Of a stretch of DNA of 64,000 bases, positions 58,637 to 64,000 are shown in pieces; the stretch's first letter is position 1, and every line of letters starts with the position of its first letter. Below the pieces are notes generated by a model. The model had not been told where the DNA came from. It searched no databases and saw only the letters and a program-made list of their open reading frames with translations. This DNA comes from Demequina subtropica (GTDB lineage: Bacteria > Actinomycetota > Actinomycetes > Actinomycetales > Demequinaceae). The stretch covers positions 1 to 64,000 of the forward strand of contig NZ_BBMB01000015.1 in NCBI RefSeq assembly GCF_000971235.1, given 5' to 3'. The position numbers were made by a program, and so were the translations under genes.

Positions 58637-59284
58637 ATGACCACCATCGGCATCATCGGCTCCGGCCGCATCGGCTCCAACGTCGCTCGCGCCGCCACCG
58701 CCGCGGGCTACGACGTCGTCCTCTCCAACTCCCGCGGCCCGGCCACGCTCGGCGACCTTGTCGAGGGGCTGGGGGAGCGCGCCTCCGCCGCCACCCCGGC
58801 GGAGGCGGCGGAGCGAGGCGACCTCGTCCTCGTGGCCGTCCCGCTCGGCAAGATCGACCAGCTCCCGGCCGAGGCGCTCGCGGGCAAGGTCGTGATGGAC
58901 GCCAACAACTACTACCCCCAGCGCGACGGTCGCATCGCGGCCCTCGACACCAACGCCAGCACCACCAGCGGCCTGCTGCAGGCCCTCGCGCCCAGCGCCC
59001 GCGTGGTGAAGACCTTCAACAACATCTACGCGCACGAGATCCCGCAGGACGGCTCGCCGGCCGGCACGGAGAACCGCCGTGCGCTGCCCATCGCCGGCGA
59101 CGACGATGCCGCCAAGCATCTGGTCGCGAGCTTCCTCGATGCGATCGGCTTCGATGTGGTGGACCTGGGCCCCCTGGCGGAGTCCTGGCGCGTCGAGCGC
59201 GACACCCCCGCGTACGGCAAGCGCACCACCGCGTCCGAGCTCGAGGCGATCCTGCCCTCGGTGGCGCGGGTCCAGCAGACGTGA
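58637..59284 (+). CDS. NADPH-dependent F420 reductase-like protein
   Basis: A 215-residue Rossmann protein. IGIIGSGRIGSNVARAATAAGYDVVLSNSRGP is the dinucleotide site. LVLVAVPLGKIDQLP, VMDANNYYPQRDG and RVVKTFNNIYAHEIPQDG match the family that reduces F420 with NADPH, or unassigned NADP-binding relatives. It is a single gene with a strong GGGGAGGAGG site. Whether it really uses F420 is not decidable from sequence. Confidence 0.85.
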   Translation: MTTIGIIGSGRIGSNVARAATAAGYDVVLSNSRGPATLGDLVEGLGERASAATPAEAAERGDLVLVAVPLGKIDQLPAEALAGKVVMDANNYYPQRDGRIAALDTNASTTSGLLQALAPSARVVKTFNNIYAHEIPQDGSPAGTENRRALPIAGDDDAAKHLVASFLDAIGFDVVDLGPLAESWRVERDTPAYGKRTTASELEAILPSVARVQQT

Positions 59285-59329
59285 CCGGCCCGCGCTAGGC
59301 TCCCGTCACCATCTTTGGGGGGAGCGAAC

Positions 59330-59890
59330 ATGATTCCAGGCCAGCAGCCGTCGGCTCATCAGGGCGCAGGCCCGGAGGACCCGCGCATCGCGGGCGTCAC
59401 CGCGCACGGCGACGGAGCCCAGGCGGCGACCCGCACGCGGACCTGGCTCGCGCTCGCGGCGATCGTGCTCATCGTCGGCGCGATCGTGTTCTGGTGGCGC
59501 CTCGCCACGGGTGACGATGCGTCCGCGCGGGAGGCGGCAGCGGCCCAGGGCATCGTGGTCGAGGAGTCGGCGACCGATCTCGTCCAGATCAGCGAGGCTG
59601 ACGGCGGCTTCGCCATCCACGTGGGGGACGAGGCCGCTGACACCTTCGGCGGCTACGGCTTCGAGGTGACCCCGACGACGGCGGACACCGCAGACGGCTG
59701 GGCGGCGTACGCGTGGGACGGCGCCGAGGCCCACGTGAGCTGGGACCCGCGCGCGACGCTGGTGATCGACACGGGCGACCAGGCGTGGCAGGTGGTGATC
59801 TCCTCGCTCACGGGCAACGAGTCCCAGGAGGACGCGACGAGCGCCTTCACAGCCCTCGACGAGGCGGTCGACTTCACGTCCGCCGCGTAG
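59330..59890 (+). CDS. Single-helix membrane-anchored protein, unknown
   Basis: A 186-residue protein: a hydrophilic cytoplasmic head (about 35 residues), one helix (TWLALAAIVLIVGAIVFWWRLA), then an acidic extracytoplasmic domain of about 125 residues. GGGGGGAGCG precedes the ATG. The next gene encodes a protein of the same size and plan, including the EA-x-AAAA-x-GIV segment right after the helix, so the two are tandem paralogues. I recognise no family. Confidence 0.65.
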   Translation: MIPGQQPSAHQGAGPEDPRIAGVTAHGDGAQAATRTRTWLALAAIVLIVGAIVFWWRLATGDDASAREAAAAQGIVVEESATDLVQISEADGGFAIHVGDEAADTFGGYGFEVTPTTADTADGWAAYAWDGAEAHVSWDPRATLVIDTGDQAWQVVISSLTGNESQEDATSAFTALDEAVDFTSAA

Positions 59891-59995
59891 CTCCACACGC
59901 CGCCGATCGGGCGATACCTCGGACGATCCACTGGTCACGTGTAGAAAAAGGACAAACGGCGCGCTACTCTCCACCCAAGGCTGGGGGGTCTTGAT

Positions 59996-60544
59996 ATGAG
60001 CGCAGCGCAGCAGTCGTCGTCACCGGAGGACTGGCGGGATCGAGGAGGATCCGCCGGTCCTGACGTGTCGCGCGCGACGGGCTTCCGCGCCACGACGCTC
60101 ATGGTGATCATGGCCGCGGCCATCCTCGTCGCCAGCCTGGTGTGGTGGTTCACGGTGGCGCGCGGGGACGGGGAGGCGCGATCCGCGGCCGCGGCCGCGG
60201 GCATCGTCGCCTCCGCCGATTCGCGTGTCTCGCAGATCGACGGCGGCTTCCACGTGTCCCGCGACGTCGACACCTCGGGCGGGCTCGTGGTCTACGCCTT
60301 CGACCTGGTCGAGCAGGACCTCCCGTTCGCGCTGCCGGACGATGCGGCGGGCTGGGCGCCGTTCGAGGTGAGGGGCGCCGACGCCTACGCGGTGGGCGAC
60401 CCCATCGCCGCCGTCCACATCGACGCCGGCTCGCACGCGTGGACCGTCACCAATGCGACCAGCTGGTACGCCGACGACGGCTCCTCCGCCGACGAGGTCT
60501 GGGCGCTCGTGCCCGACATGATCGCGTTCGAGGCGCTGGGCTAG
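59996..60544 (+). CDS. Single-helix membrane-anchored protein, paralogue of the upstream gene
   Basis: A 182-residue protein: short head, one helix (TLMVIMAAAILVASLVWWFTVA), then ARSAAAAAGIVASADSRVSQIDGGFHV, aligning with AREAAAAQGIVVEES in its neighbour. The ends also match (HAWTVTNATSW versus QAWQVVISSLTG). GGGGGG and a TACTCT -10 lie upstream, so it can be transcribed alone. The function is unknown. Confidence 0.65.
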   Translation: MSAAQQSSSPEDWRDRGGSAGPDVSRATGFRATTLMVIMAAAILVASLVWWFTVARGDGEARSAAAAAGIVASADSRVSQIDGGFHVSRDVDTSGGLVVYAFDLVEQDLPFALPDDAAGWAPFEVRGADAYAVGDPIAAVHIDAGSHAWTVTNATSWYADDGSSADEVWALVPDMIAFEALG

Positions 60545-60615
60545 TTCCCTCGCCGGGGGCGCGACACAGCCTTCCGTCCCTGGTTCCTGCGCGGTCGCTG
60601 GCCTAGGGTCGAGGC

Positions 60616-61497
60616 ATGTCCATCGACTGGTCGATCCTGGTCCCCGGTCTCATCATCGCCATCGTGGCGGGTGCGGCCGTGGGCGGCTTCCTCGACCTCT
60701 CCCGTCGCGTCGAGGAGCGGCGTACGCGCAGGCGCGAGTTCGCGCAGGAGGCGCCGGTCGCGCTGTCGAGCGCGCACGACCTCCTGATCCCGCCGCTCGC
60801 CAAGGATCCCTCGTCGCTGGTGCCGCCGGAGAGCCTCACGCGCGGCGTCCGCGAGCAGGCCGTGCGGCTCACGCGCGGCACGTCGCGCCAGCGCGCCGCG
60901 GTGCCCGCGATCGACATGGTCCTCGAGATCGACCGCGCGCTCGAGGACCTCGCGGTGCGGGGCCGCGCTCTCGACGGCACGCTCGCGATCGTGATGGCCG
61001 CCGCGCCGCAGTCGCTCGAGCAGCGGCTGGTGCTGCGCCTCGCGACCCAGGCCGTCCAGAAGGATCCGGTGCCTGCGGATGTGATCCCGCGCATCGAGAA
61101 CCCTGAGGCCCAGAACGCGTTCGAGGGCGACCCGGCGCTGGTGCGCGAGGTGATCCGCTACCGCCGCGCGCAGCAGCTGCTTCACGAGGCGCGCGACGCG
61201 TTCGTCGACCACTGGTGGACCGTGCGCGACCTCAGGCTCGCGTCGGAGACGCGCCTCGCGACCGCGCGCCACGAGCAGGGCGAGAGCGGCCGCCGCGCGG
61301 CCAAGGCCGTCGAGCGCGAGCTCGCCGAGGCCATCGCCGCAGACTTCGCGCGCAACTGGAGGCGCATCGACCACGGCATCGCGCTCGCGGAGGTCGCGAT
61401 CGTCGAGCCGTCCTCGCCCGAGTCGCACGCGACGGACGCGCACGATGCGCCGCAGCAGCCGGGCGCGGCTGCTCGCCCGGGCAGGATCCAGCTCTGA
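60616..61497 (+). CDS. N-terminally membrane-anchored helical protein, unknown
   Basis: A 293-residue protein with an N-terminal helix (WSILVPGLIIAIVAGAAVGGFL) followed by a charged, all-helical cytoplasmic domain (RRVEERRTRRREF, RHEQGESGRRAAKAVERELAEAI) and a disordered tail. TAGGGT lies seven bases before the ATG (leaderless). It overlaps the next gene by one base (TGATG), so they are coupled. No family is recognised. Confidence 0.65.
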   Translation: MSIDWSILVPGLIIAIVAGAAVGGFLDLSRRVEERRTRRREFAQEAPVALSSAHDLLIPPLAKDPSSLVPPESLTRGVREQAVRLTRGTSRQRAAVPAIDMVLEIDRALEDLAVRGRALDGTLAIVMAAAPQSLEQRLVLRLATQAVQKDPVPADVIPRIENPEAQNAFEGDPALVREVIRYRRAQQLLHEARDAFVDHWWTVRDLRLASETRLATARHEQGESGRRAAKAVERELAEAIAADFARNWRRIDHGIALAEVAIVEPSSPESHATDAHDAPQQPGAAARPGRIQL

Positions 61498-61844
61498 TGC
61501 GGTGGCTCGGCGGGGGTCTCATCTTCCTTGCGGAGCTCACCATGTACGCCGCGCTCGCGTGGTGGCCCGTCGCGGCCATCGGGGGCATCCTCGGGTGGCC
61601 TCTCGCCTTGCTGCTGCCCATCGTGGTCGGGCTGCTGTGGTTCGTGTCGTTGTCGCCCAAGGCGCCGCGGCCCATCGGCGCCATGCCCACGCTCGTTGCG
61701 CGGACCATGCTCCTCGCGGCGGGCTCGCTGCTCTACGCCTCGATCGGTGCGACCACGATGCTCTGGATCCACACCGCGGCGTGGGTCGTCGGGACGCCCA
61801 TCGCAGTGCGCTGGGCCGTGGAGCCGTCACCCGAGAAGGTGTGA
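61497..61844 (+). CDS. DUF2568 (YrdB-like) membrane protein
   Basis: A 115-residue protein with four hydrophobic helices. LIFLAELTMYAALAWW and LALLLPIVVGLLWFVSLSPKAPRPIG fit the DUF2568/YrdB pattern of unknown function. It is translationally coupled to the upstream gene. The operator of the toxin-antitoxin pair begins directly after its stop. Confidence 0.75.
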   Translation: MRWLGGGLIFLAELTMYAALAWWPVAAIGGILGWPLALLLPIVVGLLWFVSLSPKAPRPIGAMPTLVARTMLLAAGSLLYASIGATTMLWIHTAAWVVGTPIAVRWAVEPSPEKV

Positions 61845-61845
61845 T

Positions 61846-61864
61846 ACCACGGTGATACCGTGGT
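61846..61864 (+). promoter_or_regulatory. Operator and -10 of the RHH/Doc toxin-antitoxin operon
   Basis: ACCACGGTGATACCGTGGT is a perfect 8-bp dyad with a 3-bp centre. The -10 TACCGT (61856-61861) lies inside it, seven bases before the antitoxin ATG. Binding of the RHH protein would block its own leaderless transcript. Confidence 0.75.
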
Positions 61865-61868
61865 GTGC

Positions 61869-62075
61869 ATGGCCATGACGCTGCGCACCACACCCGAGCT
61901 CGACTCCGCGATCTCGCGCCTCGCCCTGCGGTGGGGCGTCTCCAAGACCGAGGCGATCCTCCGCGCAGTTCAGGAGGCCGACGAGTCGCGCTCGCTCGAG
62001 GACGATGCGATGGCGGCGTACGCGCGTGTGTCCAGCGAGTACCGGGAGGCGCTCGACCGGCTGGGCTCGGTGTAG
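61869..62075 (+). CDS. Ribbon-helix-helix antitoxin
   Basis: A 68-residue protein. LRTTPELDSAISRLALRWGVSKTEAILRAVQEA is a ribbon-helix-helix DNA-binding unit, followed by a charged C-terminal tail that would bind the toxin. It is followed after two bases by a Doc-type gene, and a dyad operator covers its promoter. It acts as antitoxin and autorepressor by family analogy. Confidence 0.82.
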   Translation: MAMTLRTTPELDSAISRLALRWGVSKTEAILRAVQEADESRSLEDDAMAAYARVSSEYREALDRLGSV

Positions 62076-62077
62076 CA

Positions 62078-62449
62078 GTGACGCGCTACGTGACGTTCGC
62101 GGTGGCGGTGCGCATCATCGACGCCGAGCGCATCGGGCCCATCCGCGACTCCGGGCTCCTGCAGTCGGCGCTCGAACGGCCGGCCACCACGGTGTTCGGT
62201 CGGGACGCCTACCCCAGCATCGAGGAGAAGGCCGCCGCGCTGATGCACTCCGTGTGCGCGAACCGTGCGCTGAGCGACGGCAACAAGCGGCTCGCGGCGA
62301 TCCTGATGCTCGTGTTCCGCGACCTCAACGGGTATCGCACCACGCTCGACAACGACGGCCTCTTCGACCTCACCATGGCGATCGCCGACGGCACGCTCGA
62401 CGAGGTCGCGGACATCGCCGCGCGGCTTCCCCTGGCTTCGCGGGGCTAG
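62078..62449 (+). CDS. Doc-type (Fic/DOC family) toxin with altered active site
   Basis: A 123-residue death-on-curing family protein. The core VCANRALSDGNKRLAAILMLVFRDLNGY aligns with the Doc motif N-H-x-x-x-D-G-N-K-R, but the catalytic His position reads Arg (NRALSDGNKR). The Asp, Gly, Asn, Lys and Arg are kept. Start GTG at 62078, coupled to the antitoxin. Doc toxins phosphorylate EF-Tu and need the His, so this copy may be inactive, weakened or altered in chemistry. Confidence 0.8.
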   Translation: MTRYVTFAVAVRIIDAERIGPIRDSGLLQSALERPATTVFGRDAYPSIEEKAAALMHSVCANRALSDGNKRLAAILMLVFRDLNGYRTTLDNDGLFDLTMAIADGTLDEVADIAARLPLASRG

Positions 62450-62452
62450 GCT
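62447..62452 (+). promoter_or_regulatory. -10 box of the second ilvE
   Basis: TAGGCT overlaps the stop codon of the toxin gene and lies six bases before the ATG, implying a leaderless transcript. Confidence 0.6.
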
Positions 62453-62458
62453 CGGCGC

Positions 62459-63574
62459 ATGGAGACGCAGGCCCTCACCGCATCGTTCACCGTGATCCCG
62501 AACCGCCACCCGGCTTCGGACGAGGAGCGGTGGCTCGCGATGGAGAACCCCGTCTTCGGCAAGGTCTTCACCGACCATATGGCGCGCGCGACGTGGCGCG
62601 ACGGCGAGGGCTGGGCGGACCACCGCATCGTCGCCCTCGCGCCGCTGCCCATGCATCCCGGCGCCGCCGTGCTGCACTATGCGCAGCAGGCCTTCGAGGG
62701 GCTCAAGGCGTACCGGCACGAGGACGGCTCGGTGTGGCTCTTCCGTCCCGAGGCCAACGCGGCGCGCCTGGCCGCGAGCTGCCGGCGCATGGCGCTCCCC
62801 GAGGTGAGCGAGCAGGACTTCATGGCCGCGCTCGAGGGGCTGATCGCGGCGGACCGCAACTGGGTCCCCGGCACGCCGGGCGCGAGCCTCTACCTGCGCC
62901 CGTTCGTGTTCGCGAGCGAGCCGAGCCTCCTGGTCCAGCCGGCGCACGAGGTCGAGTTCCTGGTGACCGCGAGCCCCGTGGGCGCCTACCTCTCCGCGGG
63001 AGACACGGGGGTCCCCATCTGGGTCTCGCGCGGCTACCACCGCGCCAACCCGGGCGGCACCGGCGAGGCCAAGACCGCGGGCAACTACGCCGCGAGCATG
63101 CTTCCCCAGCAGGAGGCGAAGGAGCACGGCTGCCAGCAGGTGCTGTTCCTCGACGCCAAGGAGGACACGTACGTCGAGGAGTTCGGCGGCATGAACCTCG
63201 TCGCCGTGCGCGCCGACGGCAGCATCGTCACGCCTCGCCTGAGCGGCACCATCCTCCCCGGCATCACGCGTGACTCGATCCTCACGCTGCTGCGCGACGA
63301 GGGCCGCAACGTGGAGGAGCGCGATCTCGCACTCACCGAGATCCTCGAGGGCGTCGAGTCGGGGGAGATCGTCGAGCTGTTCGCGTGCGGCACCGCCGCG
63401 GTGGTGACGCCGGTGGGCCGGCTGGCCTCCGAGGACTTCGACGTGACCGTCCCGCGGGTCGAGGGCGAATCGGTGGCCGATGCGGTCCTCGCCCGCCTCA
63501 CGGACCTCCAGTACGGGCGCGCCGAGGACCCCCATGGCTGGATGCGGAAGGTCCTCGACGCCCCCGAGGGCTGA
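62459..63574 (+). CDS. Branched-chain amino acid aminotransferase, second copy
   Basis: A 371-residue class IV PLP aminotransferase paralogous to the ilvE at 41936: FTDHMARATWRDGEGW, HYAQQAFEGLKAYRHEDG, the PLP lysine in GGTGEAKTAGNYAASM, and FACGTAAVVTPVGRLASEDF. It is leaderless. Differences in the substrate-facing loops (CGGN to TAGN, LRPQ to LPQQ) suggest another keto acid preference or a catabolic role. Its stop abuts that of the convergent mltG. Confidence 0.92.
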   Translation: METQALTASFTVIPNRHPASDEERWLAMENPVFGKVFTDHMARATWRDGEGWADHRIVALAPLPMHPGAAVLHYAQQAFEGLKAYRHEDGSVWLFRPEANAARLAASCRRMALPEVSEQDFMAALEGLIAADRNWVPGTPGASLYLRPFVFASEPSLLVQPAHEVEFLVTASPVGAYLSAGDTGVPIWVSRGYHRANPGGTGEAKTAGNYAASMLPQQEAKEHGCQQVLFLDAKEDTYVEEFGGMNLVAVRADGSIVTPRLSGTILPGITRDSILTLLRDEGRNVEERDLALTEILEGVESGEIVELFACGTAAVVTPVGRLASEDFDVTVPRVEGESVADAVLARLTDLQYGRAEDPHGWMRKVLDAPEG

Positions 63575-64000
63575 TCACTCGGGCAGGACGTCCTCGGGCT
63601 CGATCAGCCCGAGATCGACCGCGTTGAGCTGGTGCTGCTGGAACGTCTCCGCGAAGAGGCCCTCGCCGGTCTCGGGATCGACCAGGAAGAACATCAGGTC
63701 GCCCGACTCGGGGTGCGCGGCGGCGTCCACGGCGCCAAGCCCGGAGGACCCGATGGGTGTGGGCGGGAGCCCCTCGTACATGAAGGTGTTGTACGGCGAG
63801 TCGACCGCGAAGCCGTCGTCCGTGACACGTCGCTCGTAGGCGCCCGTGATGTAGTACAGCGGCGACTCGAGCTGCAGCATCATGCCCGCGTCGAGCCGGT
63901 TGTGGATCACCTCCGAGATCCTCGTCCAGTTGTACGGGTCGCCGGACTCGTGCACCAGGATCGACGCGATGGTGAGCGTCTCCTTCCAGTCCTCGCGCGC
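63575..64000 (-). CDS. mltG: Endolytic transglycosylase MltG, C-terminal part (partial at window edge)
   Basis: Peptidoglycan terminase acting at the outer face of the membrane. The C-terminal 141 codons are visible and the frame is open at the right edge. ETLTIASILVHESGDPYNWTRISEVIHNRLDAGMML contains the conserved catalytic-region Glu and NRL motif. SPYNTFMYEGLPPTPIGSSGLGAVDAA and FFLVDPETGEGLFAETFQQH are characteristic of YceG-like proteins. In many actinobacteria mltG precedes ruvX/aroE; here the downstream side is the convergent aminotransferase. Confidence 0.9.
   Translation of the reverse strand, partial: AREDWKETLTIASILVHESGDPYNWTRISEVIHNRLDAGMMLQLESPLYYITGAYERRVTDDGFAVDSPYNTFMYEGLPPTPIGSSGLGAVDAAAHPESGDLMFFLVDPETGEGLFAETFQQHQLNAVDLGLIEPEDVLPE

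Noticed and set aside
58432-58698. 89-codon N-terminal extension of the methyltransferase
   Set aside because: It is not conserved in C5-methyltransferases, which begin near the FAGIGG motif, and it overlaps the promoter of the downstream divergent gene. A -10 box lies seven bases before the chosen ATG.

Overview
The window is a 64 kb piece of a high-GC Gram-positive (actinobacterial) chromosome. It is densely packed with strong G/C in third codon positions. It carries actinobacterial hallmarks: a SARP/BTAD regulator, a variant leucine-rich repeat membrane protein, an NADPH-F420 reductase-like protein, DrrAB-type transporters, and many apparently leaderless transcripts in which a TANNNT -10 box sits 6-7 nt before ATG or GTG. 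A Micrococcales genus such as Demequina or a Cellulomonas relative is my best guess, by inference only. No rRNA, tRNA, CRISPR array or transposase was seen. No gene-free stretch exceeds about 300 bp; the three longest (18154-18447, 21528-21819 and 31941-32231) all contain regulatory or repeat structure.

Layout. 1-9567: end of a CopB-type metal ATPase, an M20 dipeptidase, a Dcu-type C4-dicarboxylate transporter, then a xylose module (xylB, xylA, divergent ROK repressor) and a 2-hydroxyacid dehydrogenase. 9645-16338: DNA repair (Ada-AlkA fusion, photolyase), a DUF2975/XRE pair with its own operator, two FMN reductase paralogues and a MerR regulator with a textbook 19-bp-spacer promoter. 16435-31940: a secreted choice-of-anchor-I protein behind a PHO-box-like array, ilvD, a small insert (metalloprotease and lipoprotein) bounded by a duplicated ilvD 3' end, a CydDC-like ABC pair, a TetR/DUF5692 operon and three membrane-anchored surface or sensor-like proteins.

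31941-43045 is the branched-chain amino acid core: an attenuator with a 13-residue Ile/Leu/Val-rich leader peptide, then ilvB-ilvN-ilvC, and further on leuB and ilvE. A second ilvE lies at 62459. Between ilvC and leuB sits a 1415-residue SARP-STAND-propeller regulator, divergent from a small repeat-bearing lipoprotein. Three exact copies of an 11-bp direct repeat lie between the two genes. This resembles the AfsR/AfsS arrangement of Streptomyces but with different parts, and is one of the two most interesting loci.

43156-50384 holds housekeeping and lipid genes: a PEBP-like protein, an alpha/beta hydrolase, a fatty acyl-CoA ligase, a DrrAB transporter, a RibD-C reductase and an M50-like protease. 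50385-58431 is an apparent defence island: Vsr nuclease, DUF262 protein, Z1 helicase-like ATPase, DUF4420 PD-(D/E)XK nuclease and a C5 cytosine methyltransferase. It looks like a variant of the Dcm/Vsr/Z1 modification-restriction systems in which the usual GHKL (MORC/MutL-like) ATPase is absent and a DUF262 protein is present. The end of the window carries an F420 reductase-like gene, small membrane proteins, an RHH/Doc toxin-antitoxin pair, the second ilvE and the C-terminal part of mltG.
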